Positions 17,098-25,064 of a DNA stretch of 64,000 bases are shown here, one piece after another. This stretch comes from CAVVNC01 sp963750015 (lineage in GTDB: Bacteria; Desulfobacterota; Syntrophorhabdia; Syntrophorhabdales; WCHB1-27). The notes beneath the pieces were generated by a model that saw nothing but the letters and a program-made list of their open reading frames with translations, was not told where the DNA came from and ran no database searches. The position numbers were made by a program, and so were the translations under genes. Numbering within the stretch: position 1 is the first letter of the stretch; each line of letters begins with the position of its first letter. The stretch is from NCBI GenBank assembly GCA_963750015.1, contig CAVVPU010000136.1, forward strand, positions 1-64,000, read 5' to 3'.

Positions 17098-18168
17098 ATG
17101 GATCTTAAAGAGATACGCAGATCGATCGACGCGACAGACTACGAAATCGTCAAGCTCCTCAACCGGAGGATGGAATACGGGCTACGGCTTAAGCGGTTGA
17201 AAAGCAGCGTGGCCGAGCCGGGGCGCGAACAGGAGGTAATCGACCATGTGCGCAGCTACTCCTGCAATGTAATGGAGCCTGGTTTTACGGAGCAGATCTA
17301 TCGAATCATAATGGACGAGAGTAAGCGAATCCAGGAGAAAGGACTGAAGCTCGTCGGGTTTCAGGGGGAACATGGAGCCTACAGCGAGGTTGCGGCCCAC
17401 AGCTATGCTCCGGGTCTCGCATCGATCCCCTGCCCCAGCTTTCATGAAGTATTCAGGGAAGTAGAGTCGGGCCAGCTCGATCTTGGCATCGTCCCTGTGG
17501 AGAATTCCATCGAGGGAGCGGTGACCGAGGTGAACGACCTCCTCGTCGAGACCGATCTGCGGATCGTAGGCGAGGCCGTTATACCTATTCACCATTGCCT
17601 TCTTGCCCTTCCCGAACAGGACTACCGCGAGCTGAAGACGGTCTATTCCCATCCTCAGGCCCTCGGCCAATGCCGGGGGTTCATCGCTCGCCACAGGCTC
17701 GAGGCCCGCCCCTTCTATGACACGGCAGGAGCGGCCATCATGCTCAGGGAACAGAAGCCGCCTGCCACCGCCGCTATCGCGAGCAAGCTGTGCGCGGACC
17801 TCTACCACCTGGAGGTACTGAAGGAGAATATCGAAGATAACGATTCCAACAGGACGCGTTTCGTCCTGCTTTCAAAGCAGCCGAGCCCGGAGGGGGGGAA
17901 CAAGATATCGATTATCTTCTCGGTCAGCCATCGCCCCGGCGGTCTCTTCTCGGCGCTGAAAGTGCTTTCGGACGCATCCATCAACATGACACGGATAGAA
18001 TCGAGGCCGCTCCGTAACGACCCGGGCAGCTACGCTTTTTTCGTCGACCTGGAAGGCTCCGATAAGGAGCCGAAGGTGACCTCAGCCCTCGAGGCAATCG
18101 ACAAGGTCACGAGGAATTTCAAATTCCTCGGGTGCTATAAGGAACAGGATCTCGGCTCGATTAAGTAG
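17098..18168 (+). CDS. pheA: Bifunctional chorismate mutase/prephenate dehydratase (P-protein)
   Basis: PheA takes chorismate to phenylpyruvate, the committed branch to phenylalanine. Residues 1 to about 80 are an AroQ-type chorismate mutase (LKEIRRSIDATDYEIVKLLNRR). Residues about 85-265 are prephenate dehydratase, with VGFQGEHGAYSE, VPVENSIEGAV and the C-terminal DNDSNRTRFVLL motif that holds the catalytic threonine. Residues about 268-356 are an ACT domain with the phenylalanine-binding ESRP motif, so feedback inhibition by Phe is expected. It is the last gene of the operon that begins with the Phe-rich leader, which makes that leader functionally sensible. The stop overlaps the convergent gene by 8 bp. 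Confidence 0.95.
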   Translation: MDLKEIRRSIDATDYEIVKLLNRRMEYGLRLKRLKSSVAEPGREQEVIDHVRSYSCNVMEPGFTEQIYRIIMDESKRIQEKGLKLVGFQGEHGAYSEVAAHSYAPGLASIPCPSFHEVFREVESGQLDLGIVPVENSIEGAVTEVNDLLVETDLRIVGEAVIPIHHCLLALPEQDYRELKTVYSHPQALGQCRGFIARHRLEARPFYDTAGAAIMLREQKPPATAAIASKLCADLYHLEVLKENIEDNDSNRTRFVLLSKQPSPEGGNKISIIFSVSHRPGGLFSALKVLSDASINMTRIESRPLRNDPGSYAFFVDLEGSDKEPKVTSALEAIDKVTRNFKFLGCYKEQDLGSIK

Positions 18169-19393
18169 GGGTTTCCGTCGGAGCTGCCCCGTCTTCTTTG
18201 TGATGATCCATCAAAACATAGACCCCGCCCAGAATGGGGTCCGTCGCGTGCCTTTCGAGGAGCAGGGAAAGCATTTTCCCCTGTAACTGCACCCCCTTGG
18301 GGAGAAGTTTGACACCGCTCGCCGCGTGGACATCCTCAGCGATTACCATGCCCGCGGTCAGCTTGTCGACGGGTACCTTCACCTTGCCCGTATCGGGTCT
18401 GTCGTTTTCGGCGAGAAGGAATTCGATAAGGAGGTTGGCGATCCTCTGTTCCAGGATCACGTGCATGGAGAGCCTGATTTGCTCGACGATATATTCCGTC
18501 GAAAGACCCTGGCCTTGAAGATCTTCCGCAAAGACTATGCCCCTGAGGATCCGGGCCCCGATCGGTATCTCTTCCCCCATCAACTCCGCGGGGAAGCCTG
18601 ACCCATCATAGTTCTCGAGCTGGTGATAAATGGCCTCGGCACACTCCTTAAAGCCCGTAATGGTGGAAACGATAATGGAGCCGACCGTGGTGTACTGCTG
18701 GTATACGGGCAGAAGGGCCGCAGGCAGGTTGCAGTAGGTCCTGCAGATGAGATCGTCAGGGAGACCAACCTTGCCCAGCTCATGGAGCACGGCCGCAAAG
18801 ATGACCTGTCTCCTGCTTTCATCGTCGAGAAGGAGGTTGCGGACGAGGAATTCAGCCATTGCCCTGGCCGTCTCAGCCCGGTCGCTCGCTCCGGGAATGC
18901 GAATTTCAAGTATTTTCAGGAGGATGGCCGTCATCTCCCTGAAGTTCCTCTCAAGAAGTCCGTTCGCCTGGGAAAGCCTCCTTTCTTCCTCCCGCAGGCC
19001 CTTTTGCCACTTCCGCACAGTCAGGAGCGAGCGGACCTTGGGAAGAAGGAGTTGACTGCAAAGGGAGAGCTCCAGGTAGTCATTGGCGCCTCGCTCTAAA
19101 GAGCGGACGATCTGCGTCGGTTCGGTTCCATGGGAAAGCAGGAGAAAAAGGGGCGGGAAGCTGTCTGCCTCTCCCACGGCTGCAGGGCAGACCTCGGGGC
19201 ATCCCGAACGGGCCTGACATCGGCAGATCACGAGATCGGGCGACAACGACGCAGCGGGCGTTGCCTCTTGGCAGTTCGATGCTCGGTAGATCTCGAAACT
19301 GTCATCGGCTTTGAGGAGACCCTCTAGAGAGTCGAGGATCTCGGATGAGTCGTCCACGAGGAGAATAGTGGGCCGCCCTTCCGGGGCTATCAT
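18161..19393 (-). CDS. Response-regulator-like protein with degenerate REC and HD-GYP-like domains
   Basis: Residues about 8-130 have the CheY-like fold start ILLVDDSSEI, but Arg58 stands where the phosphoacceptor aspartate should be (DLVICRC). A coiled segment (residues about 130-160) leads to an HD-GYP-like domain. There the canonical HDIGK is HELGK, HHExxDGSGYP is QLENYDGSGFP, and the downstream FDA motif is FAE. The metal-binding residues are therefore largely lost, and hydrolysis of cyclic di-GMP looks unlikely. It follows motB with an ATGA overlap, so it is probably made with the flagellar stator. A role as a c-di-GMP-sensing or scaffold protein acting on the motor is possible but inferred. 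Confidence 0.75.
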   Translation of the reverse strand: MIAPEGRPTILLVDDSSEILDSLEGLLKADDSFEIYRASNCQEATPAASLSPDLVICRCQARSGCPEVCPAAVGEADSFPPLFLLLSHGTEPTQIVRSLERGANDYLELSLCSQLLLPKVRSLLTVRKWQKGLREEERRLSQANGLLERNFREMTAILLKILEIRIPGASDRAETARAMAEFLVRNLLLDDESRRQVIFAAVLHELGKVGLPDDLICRTYCNLPAALLPVYQQYTTVGSIIVSTITGFKECAEAIYHQLENYDGSGFPAELMGEEIPIGARILRGIVFAEDLQGQGLSTEYIVEQIRLSMHVILEQRIANLLIEFLLAENDRPDTGKVKVPVDKLTAGMVIAEDVHAASGVKLLPKGVQLQGKMLSLLLERHATDPILGGVYVLMDHHKEDGAAPTETPT

Positions 19394-20412
19394 CTCTTCT
19401 GCTCCGGTTTCGGCCCCCCGGCGGGAACTGTTTGTAAAGGCTGCCCCCCTTTTGTGACTGTCGAAGGCTTCGAAGGCCCCTGGTCGGGAGGACTTCGCAA
19501 ACCCTGGCCCGAACCCTGAGCCATTGGCCGCGATAGACTGCTGTCTGTTCCTGTCCGGGGCGCCCCGGTCGGCTGGCTCGAAGTTCCGCTCGGCGGGGAG
19601 GTACCCAAAGGCTGCTTCGATGGGTCCGATTTCAAGGGCCCCAGGTTTGATCCCGTAGGCGTCACCAGGATGCTGACCCGTCTGTTGGAGTAGTCGAGAG
19701 GCTGGTCAGGAACCTTAAGGTTCCTGTCTGCGAAGCCCCGAACCTGAAGGACCTGATGGTTTCTCAAACCCCCTTCTTCGAGCACGGTGCGGGCGCTGTT
19801 TGCCCTGTCCGCGCTCAGATTCCAGTTAGAGTATCCCGGGGAAGAATAGGGGCGGGCGTCCGTATAGCCCTCCACGACTATGCCGTTCGGAAGATGGGCC
19901 AAGTGAGTAGCGATCATCTTCAGGAGCTTGATTGTCTCAGGTTTGACCGTAGCCTTTCCGATATCGAAGAAGAGTCCTTCGGAGTCTTCCACGAGGTCGA
20001 TTCTCAGACCCTCCGGAGTGACCGTAACGTCGACTTTATCCTTGAACTTCGAGAAGTCGGGCATTGCCCCGATTGCCTTCTCAATTTCCCCTGCCTCTAC
20101 CTTCAGCTTATCCATTTCCGCGGCAAGGGAATCGCTGGGCACCGGTGGTGGGGGCAAGGGGTCGGACTTGGGCGCGCCGGTCAGAATGCCGCCGGATTTG
20201 GTCGTCGAAAAAACCCCGGGGTCCTTGAAATAGGCCGCGATGGCCTGCTTAACCGCGTCGCTTTGGCCGATAATCCAAAGTACGATGAAAAGGGCCATCA
20301 TTGCGGTGACAAAGTCGGCGTAGGCCACCTTCCAGGCGCCGCCGTGGGACCCGGCATGGGCCCGCTTGTTCTTCTTTATGATCCTGACCGGAGTATTATG
20401 ATCTTCTTCCAC
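19390..20412 (-). CDS. motB: Flagellar stator protein MotB (OmpA-like peptidoglycan-binding domain)
   Basis: MotB pairs with MotA to form the proton channel that drives the flagellum and anchors it to peptidoglycan. There is one N-terminal membrane segment with the essential proton-binding aspartate (Asp33 in AYADFVTAMMALF), a plug/linker region, and an OmpA-like domain (residues about 140-255) with VEGYTDARPY and the NLSADRANSARTVL and SNRRVSIL motifs. The last 80 residues are a Pro/Ser/Thr/Gly-rich tail that is not usual in MotB. The start is GTG overlapping the motA stop by one base. Confidence 0.92.
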   Translation of the reverse strand: MEEDHNTPVRIIKKNKRAHAGSHGGAWKVAYADFVTAMMALFIVLWIIGQSDAVKQAIAAYFKDPGVFSTTKSGGILTGAPKSDPLPPPPVPSDSLAAEMDKLKVEAGEIEKAIGAMPDFSKFKDKVDVTVTPEGLRIDLVEDSEGLFFDIGKATVKPETIKLLKMIATHLAHLPNGIVVEGYTDARPYSSPGYSNWNLSADRANSARTVLEEGGLRNHQVLQVRGFADRNLKVPDQPLDYSNRRVSILVTPTGSNLGPLKSDPSKQPLGTSPPSGTSSQPTGAPRTGTDSSLSRPMAQGSGQGLRSPPDQGPSKPSTVTKGGQPLQTVPAGGPKPEQKR

Positions 20413-21266
20413 TATTTCTTGCCCTTTACATAGTCTTCCATCTCCTGGAAGGTCGGTCTGTAATCGGACGGAATTGCTCGTCTCGAGAATTCGGTGCAGA
20501 CAATAGGGTTGAAGCCTTTGGCGAAGGCGATCAACGCCGCCTTTATGGTCTCGAACACCTTCGAGTCCTCTTCGTTGCTTATGTCGATATTCGTGGCCAG
20601 GGGTTGTACGAAGCCATAAGAGATGAAGATGCCCAAAAAGGTGCCCACGAGGGCGGCCGCCACTTTCTTGCCGATTTCTTCGGCAGGCCCGCCAATGGCC
20701 TGCATGGTGATAATGATTCCCAGCACCGCCGCGACGATACCGAGTCCCGGCATGGAATCTCCTATCTTCTGTAAGATTGTGCCAGGCTTCGACCCTTCCT
20801 GGTGATGAGTGTCGATGTCCGTATCCATGAGCGCCTCCATGTCGTGGGCCGGCACGCCTCCGAGGATAACGAGCCTGAAGGTATCACACATGAAGGAAAG
20901 GATGTGATGTTGCTTGAGAAACTGCGGGTAGTTACCGAAGATAGCACTTTCCTCGGGCTTCTCGATGTGACCCTCGAGAGCGATAAGCCCGTCTTTACGG
21001 CTCATCTGGAATATTTCGAACATGAGCTTCAGGAGGTCGAGATACATCTGTTTGCTTATGGAGGAGCCTTTGAGGGTGCCTAGCACCTTCTGGATGATCA
21101 ATTTGAGGGTCTTCGCGGGTGCAGAGATGAGCAGTGCGCCTATGGCGGACCCGCCTATGATCATGAACTCAGCCTCTTGCATGAGCACGAGAAAAGGACC
21201 GTGCTCAAGCCCGAATCCACCCAAAACCGCACCAAGAACAACGAAAATGCCAATTATTACGAACAC
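20412..21266 (-). CDS. motA: Flagellar stator protein MotA
   Basis: This 284-residue integral membrane protein is the MotA half of the stator. It has two hydrophobic segments near the N terminus, the cytoplasmic loop with FEIFQMSRKDGLIALEGHIE, and two more membrane segments containing PGLGIVAAVLGIIITM and AALVGTFLGIFISYGFVQPLA. The start is GTG 21266 with GAGGGAT upstream. It is the first gene of a three-gene minus-strand operon with a sigma28-type promoter about 135 bp upstream. Confidence 0.93.
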   Translation of the reverse strand: MFVIIGIFVVLGAVLGGFGLEHGPFLVLMQEAEFMIIGGSAIGALLISAPAKTLKLIIQKVLGTLKGSSISKQMYLDLLKLMFEIFQMSRKDGLIALEGHIEKPEESAIFGNYPQFLKQHHILSFMCDTFRLVILGGVPAHDMEALMDTDIDTHHQEGSKPGTILQKIGDSMPGLGIVAAVLGIIITMQAIGGPAEEIGKKVAAALVGTFLGIFISYGFVQPLATNIDISNEEDSKVFETIKAALIAFAKGFNPIVCTEFSRRAIPSDYRPTFQEMEDYVKGKK

Positions 21267-21402
21267 GATTTATCCCTCAATAAAGAGTTAACGATCATGG
21301 TTTTTCCCAATCCTTCCGTCTCCTCAACGATTCATGAATCCCTATGCGCTTCTCCTGATGTTTTGGCCCCCGTTCTGACGGCTCCTTAAGCCGCTAGCTC
21401 TA

Positions 21403-21430
21403 TTATCGGCATTGTTGGCCGAATACCTTA
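21403..21430 (-). promoter_or_regulatory. Sigma28 (FliA)-type promoter for motAB
   Basis: On the minus strand an exact GCCGATAA (21410-21403) is preceded, after 16 bp, by TAAG (21430-21427). This matches the flagellar late-gene consensus (TAAA, N15, GCCGATAA) and lies upstream of motA. Confidence 0.65.
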
Positions 21431-21495
21431 CCTGCATGAAGTTCCCCTTTGTCGATTCGCCGGTTTTTGTGGCCTCCTTTGGGCCACTTTCGCAC

Positions 21496-21529
21496 TTGAC
21501 AAACAGTGCCTTCTGTTGAGATGTTTATA
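21496..21529 (+). promoter_or_regulatory. iclR upstream region: -35 box and candidate operator
   Basis: TTGACA at 21496-21501 is a perfect -35, but the downstream -10 is poor (TTTATA at 21524-21529 is too far). Immediately after the -35 lies the inverted repeat AACAG-N6-CTGTT (21502-21517), a plausible autoregulatory site for the IclR protein. Confidence 0.4.
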
Positions 21530-21554
21530 GGCACAGTCCTCAGGGTGAAAGCAA

Positions 21555-22358
21555 ATGACTACAGAACGGAACAAGGGAGAGCCTTTCTACAACAGGTCCC
21601 TGGAAAGGTCGCTCCAGATACTGAATGCCTTCGGCACCGAACGGAGACCGCTTAAACTGGCCCAGTTATCGGAAGCGCTCGGCCTTCCCAAGGCCACGGT
21701 CTTGAGACTCTGCTCGACCCTCGTCAAGTATGGCTTCCTGAAACAGGGCCCGGACTCGCGTGAATACACCCTCGGCCTCAAGCTCCTGGAACTGGGAAGC
21801 ATCGTCCTCTCTTCTTTCTCCCTGAGAAAGATCGCCTCCCCCTATCTCACCCAGTTGCAGGCGAAACTGGGCAAGACAGTCTTCCTGGGCGTCCTCATGG
21901 AGGACGAATTGCTCTACATAGACAAAAGGGAGGATGGCGGGATGGGCATTAGTTTCCCATCGGGTATAGGCAGGCGCCGGCCGCCCTATTGGGGCATGCT
22001 CGGTCCGGTTCTTATGGCATACCTGCCGGAGCATGAAGTGGACAGACTCCTCAAGGAGCACCCTCTCGCGAAGACTGCAAAGAAATCCTACACAGAGATC
22101 GGAGACTTCAAAGAGTGGCTCCGAGTGATACGACGAGATGGATACGTCGTCGAAGGCGAAACGGCTTTCGAAAGCATCGGGGGGGTTGCGGCTCCCATCC
22201 GTGATTTCACGAATAGAGTCGTTGCGGCCTTGGGTGTGGGTTTCATCTTCTCATCGGCCGACCCCAGAGAAACAAGAAAGATCATCAGGGAGGTGCTGAC
22301 AGCGGCAGGCTCTGTTTCCCGTGAGCTGGGGTATGTCGCGCAGGAGCAGGAACCCTGA
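21555..22358 (+). CDS. IclR family transcriptional regulator
   Basis: The 267-residue protein has an N-terminal winged helix-turn-helix (residues about 15-75, LAQLSEALGLPKATVLRLCSTL) and a C-terminal IclR effector-binding domain (from KLGKTVFLGVLMEDELLYIDK through IGGVAAPIRDFTNRVVAALGVGF). IclR proteins often control aromatic or acyl-CoA pathways. It lies just upstream of, and in the same direction as, the PaaK-type ligase, whose promoter carries a 13-bp direct repeat that could be its target. It is divergent from motAB and has its own upstream region. Confidence 0.9.
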   Translation: MTTERNKGEPFYNRSLERSLQILNAFGTERRPLKLAQLSEALGLPKATVLRLCSTLVKYGFLKQGPDSREYTLGLKLLELGSIVLSSFSLRKIASPYLTQLQAKLGKTVFLGVLMEDELLYIDKREDGGMGISFPSGIGRRRPPYWGMLGPVLMAYLPEHEVDRLLKEHPLAKTAKKSYTEIGDFKEWLRVIRRDGYVVEGETAFESIGGVAAPIRDFTNRVVAALGVGFIFSSADPRETRKIIREVLTAAGSVSRELGYVAQEQEP

Positions 22359-22467
22359 TCCCTCTCGATCGAGAGATCGTAAAACGGCTTGCCGTGCCTT
22401 GTGTATCGATGTCGATCGTCCGTGTACGCGTCCGCTTATCGGCCCTCCTTTTTTTCCCCTTTTTTCC

Positions 22468-22495
22468 TTGACAAGCCTTTGACGTATGCTATTAT
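22468..22495 (+). promoter_or_regulatory. Promoter of the paaK-like gene
   Basis: TTGACA (22468-22473), 16-bp spacer and TATTAT (22490-22495). It gives a leader of roughly 340 nt before paaK and is followed immediately by the 13-bp direct repeats. Confidence 0.6.
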
Positions 22496-22502
22496 TGGTT
22501 TA

Positions 22503-22535
22503 TTCATTAGATGGATGTCCATTTCATTAGATGGA
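22503..22535 (+). promoter_or_regulatory. Candidate operator: 13-bp direct repeat with 20-bp period
   Basis: TTCATTAGATGGA occurs exactly at 22503-22515 and 22523-22535, two helical turns apart and just after the -10 box. ATGGA-TG-TCCAT (22511-22522) makes an inverted repeat within the pair. The position at and after the transcription start suggests repressor binding, perhaps by the neighbouring IclR protein. Confidence 0.5.
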
Positions 22536-22840
22536 ATCCCCCCAACGGGAGGCACTATTCTTGAGCGGCCTTTTCAGGACAAAAAAGCCAAAGGAGGTGC
22601 ACCGAGCCGAACAAAATAAGAAACGACTCATAAACGGATCGGCCCCGCAGCCAGTCTTTTCTTGATCCAAGAAGCGCTTATGCTGCCCGCGAGCGCCTCT
22701 ATGACACACCTTCATTTTACTTGAAAAGGCTGTTGCAAGGACTCGGCATCCCTTCTTATCGCACCTTTGACCTGCCATAAAACGATAAAGGGACCGAGAT
22801 CGAGTTCAAGCCAGAAAACAAGGATAACCAGGAGTGATTC
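22536..22840 (+). other. Long untranslated leader of paaK
   Basis: About 300 bp with no recognised gene. A 44-codon frame from ATG 22531 has no ribosome binding site and no family features. No known riboswitch is recognised; AAAGGAGGTG at about 22590 is not followed by a convincing coding frame. Confidence 0.4.
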
Positions 22841-24148
22841 ATGGATTACTGGAACAAGTACACTGAAACGATGCCCAGGGAAGAGCTCAACAAAGTTGAG
22901 TTCTCCTACTTCAAGAACATGTTCAGTTATGCCAAATCCCACGCCGCGATGTATGCTGACAAGCTCAAAGGAATAGACGTAGCCGACATCAAGTCTTTCG
23001 ATGATGTCAAGAAGATTCCCTTCACCTACAAAGAGGAGCTGAGAAAGTGGCAGGAAGACGTCGAGCCTTTCCCCTATGGAGGTGTTTTGGGGGTACCCAT
23101 CGAGGAAGTGTCCAGCTTCAGGCAGACAAGCGGGACTACCGGAAGGCCCGTCTATGTCCCCGAGTCATACGAAAGCTGGCAGTGGAGAATCGAATCATGG
23201 TGCCACATTCTCTGGATGGCCGGTTTCAGACCGAGACACAGGCTTTTTCTCCCCTTCGGCTACAATGTCTACGTCGCCTTCTGGGAAGCCCATTATGCGG
23301 CTGAAAAGGTCGGCCTCGAGGTCGTGCCGGGCGGCGCTCTCGACACCAAGGGCAGAGTGAACAAGATCATCGAGCTGAAGGCCAATGCCCTGGCAGGCAC
23401 GCCTACCTACATGCTCAATATCGCCATGCAGGCGAACGAAATGGGCATCGATCCGAAATCCTTCGGCATCGAGCGGATACTCGGTGCAGGGGAGCCGCTT
23501 CCGGAGGCGACGCGCAAGAAGATCGAGGCTACATACGGCTGCAAGATGTATGACCACATCGGAAGCACCGAAACCTGCGGTTTTGCAGGCATGTGCGAGG
23601 CGCAGGAAGGCCTTCACATCGTGGAACCCTTCTTCCTTGTGGAGCTCCTCGATACCGAGACCCTCTCGAAAGAGGTGGCGGTCGGCGAACAGGGAGTCAT
23701 CGTGATCAGCGCGCTCGGCAGAAGATCCTTCCCCGTCATACGTTTCAACACGAACGACGTGGCTGTCAAGGGACCGGACACCTGCTCGTGCGGAAGGACT
23801 TCCATGAAGATGATGGAGATCGTCGGCAGGGTCGACGACATCAGGAAGGTCCGGGGCGTGCTGTTCTCTCCGAAAACCGTAGAGCAGCTCATCAGATCGG
23901 AATTCCCCGAAATCGTCGAATATGAGATCATCATCACCCGGGAAGGGATCATGGACGAAATCACCGTAAGGGTGGAGGCGGTCCCCGGACTCGCGGCCAA
24001 CGATGCCGAGGCTGTTTGCAACAGACTCAAGGAAAGGCACAAGATAAAGACGAACCTCACCTGCAAGGTTAAGCTCGAGCCTGAGGGGAGTCTTCCCCGT
24101 TATGACCTCAAAGCAAAACGATTCAAAGATATGAGAGGTAACCACTAA
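22841..24148 (+). CDS. paaK: Phenylacetate-CoA ligase family aryl-CoA ligase
   Basis: This 435-residue ligase activates an aromatic acid as its adenylate and then the CoA thioester. It has the AMP-binding loop QTSGTTGRPV (residues about 94-103), the GAGEPLP and YDHIGSTE motifs, and VGRVDDIRKVRG near the hinge to the C-terminal domain. It belongs to the PaaK branch. In anaerobic degraders, members of this branch also act on benzoate- or indole-acetate-type acids, so the substrate is open. AGGAGTG precedes ATG 22841. The IclR regulator upstream and a coupled small membrane protein downstream form its context. Confidence 0.88.
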   Translation: MDYWNKYTETMPREELNKVEFSYFKNMFSYAKSHAAMYADKLKGIDVADIKSFDDVKKIPFTYKEELRKWQEDVEPFPYGGVLGVPIEEVSSFRQTSGTTGRPVYVPESYESWQWRIESWCHILWMAGFRPRHRLFLPFGYNVYVAFWEAHYAAEKVGLEVVPGGALDTKGRVNKIIELKANALAGTPTYMLNIAMQANEMGIDPKSFGIERILGAGEPLPEATRKKIEATYGCKMYDHIGSTETCGFAGMCEAQEGLHIVEPFFLVELLDTETLSKEVAVGEQGVIVISALGRRSFPVIRFNTNDVAVKGPDTCSCGRTSMKMMEIVGRVDDIRKVRGVLFSPKTVEQLIRSEFPEIVEYEIIITREGIMDEITVRVEAVPGLAANDAEAVCNRLKERHKIKTNLTCKVKLEPEGSLPRYDLKAKRFKDMRGNH

Positions 24149-24303
24149 TGGATGAGATCAGGAACGAGATAAGCAATATCGAAAAGAGCGCTGAAAGGAT
24201 CAAGGCGTTGGCGGATGGCAACAAAGCCCTCATCAAGAACGCCTCCATAATACTCACCTTCGTCTACATACTCAAATTCATCACACCCAAAGTGGAGGGA
24301 TAG
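24148..24303 (+). CDS. Small single-pass membrane protein, coupled to paaK
   Basis: The 51-codon frame starts at an ATG that overlaps the paaK stop (TAATG) and ends just before a strong terminator. The N-terminal half is charged and amphipathic (MDEIRNEISNIEKSAERIK), compatible with a short coiled coil. Residues about 31-45 (NASIILTFVYILKF) form one hydrophobic segment. The frame fills the gap between paaK and the terminator with typical codon use, so I take it as real. No family is recognised. It may tether or assist the ligase at the membrane, which is inference. Confidence 0.55.
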   Translation: MDEIRNEISNIEKSAERIKALADGNKALIKNASIILTFVYILKFITPKVEG

Positions 24304-24326
24304 AAGCCCTCTTCCCCCAAGGCACG

Positions 24327-24366
24327 AAGGGCCCCGACCTGAAATTCAGGTCGGGGCCCTTTCTTT
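24327..24366 (+). terminator. Intrinsic terminator of the paaK operon
   Basis: GGGCCCCGACCTGAA (24329-24343) pairs with TTCAGGTCGGGGCCC (24345-24359), giving at least 13 bp of GC-rich stem, followed by TTTCTTT. Confidence 0.92.
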
Positions 24367-24515
24367 GTCTCCCCTCCCGTCCATGCAGGCTTATCCTTAG
24401 TCCGGATCCTGAAGTCATCGTCCCTTGGGCGGTCGTCTCTCCAGCCAGGCGGTCCGGGGAGCCATTCGGGTTTCAAAAAGATTTCTCTTGACGGAAAAAC
24501 GACCGGAGGGATAGA

Positions 24516-24734
24516 ATGGAAATGTTCACGTTCAGGGGACAAATATCCGGGAAAAAAAATATGCAGAAGACCGACTCCGCCGCCATGCCTTGGCACGTGC
24601 CATGCTCCAAGTGTGGGAAACCGACCTTTTCCGACCTGCTCGACAAAGAGGGGATGTGCGATTATTGTCGGGAGGTAAGGTCAATGAAGACTGCGGTCGT
24701 CAAAAAGAAGAAGGAGCAAAGCGGGAGGAAGTAG
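24516..24734 (+). CDS. Small zinc-ribbon-like hypothetical protein
   Basis: The 72-residue basic protein has two CxxC pairs (PCSKCGKP and MCDYCRE, about 18 residues apart), which suggests one bound zinc. The tail is lysine-rich (KKKKEQSGRK). CGGAGGG lies upstream of the ATG at good spacing. I do not recognise the family. Its neighbours do not suggest a function; it stands alone between the paaK terminator and the phosphofructokinase gene. Confidence 0.5.
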   Translation: MEMFTFRGQISGKKNMQKTDSAAMPWHVPCSKCGKPTFSDLLDKEGMCDYCREVRSMKTAVVKKKKEQSGRK

Positions 24735-25064
24735 GCCCTCGCCAGGAAGCTTCCTTCACCAAAGCGCAGGCTACCACGCCCCTGTTTGCGGCGATCGCGC
24801 GGGTAGAAATTGATTCCTGTCCCCTATCGATAAAATCAGAGATGAATTTGGCGAAGGCCTTTGCACACACGGCCTTGCGCGGATCGTCAGCCCTCGTCGA
24901 GGAACCTGCTTCTCCGTGGACCACGAGACCGTAAGAGATCATTCTCTCACGGATCAAAGGTTTACCCGTGTCTTTACATCATATCCTTCGGTCCTGGATA
25001 TCGCGGATAAGGATTCATGCAACGAGGGAAGTCTCTCCGAGGCCCTGGATTTGTAGGTTCTCTA
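24735..25064. other. Intergenic, nothing recognised
   Basis: I see no gene or strong promoter. A weak hairpin TTCTCTA/TAGAGAA (minus strand, around 25054-25072) spans the stop codon of the phosphofructokinase gene and could be a poor terminator. A short minus-strand frame here lacks any family feature. Confidence 0.4.

Noticed and set aside
22531..22665. 44-codon frame in the paaK leader
   Set aside because: No ribosome binding site at its ATG, no recognisable features, and it overlaps the candidate operator.
24700..24957. 85-codon minus-strand frame between the zinc-ribbon gene and pfp
   Set aside because: No ribosome binding site or motif, and it overlaps the zinc-ribbon gene in antisense.
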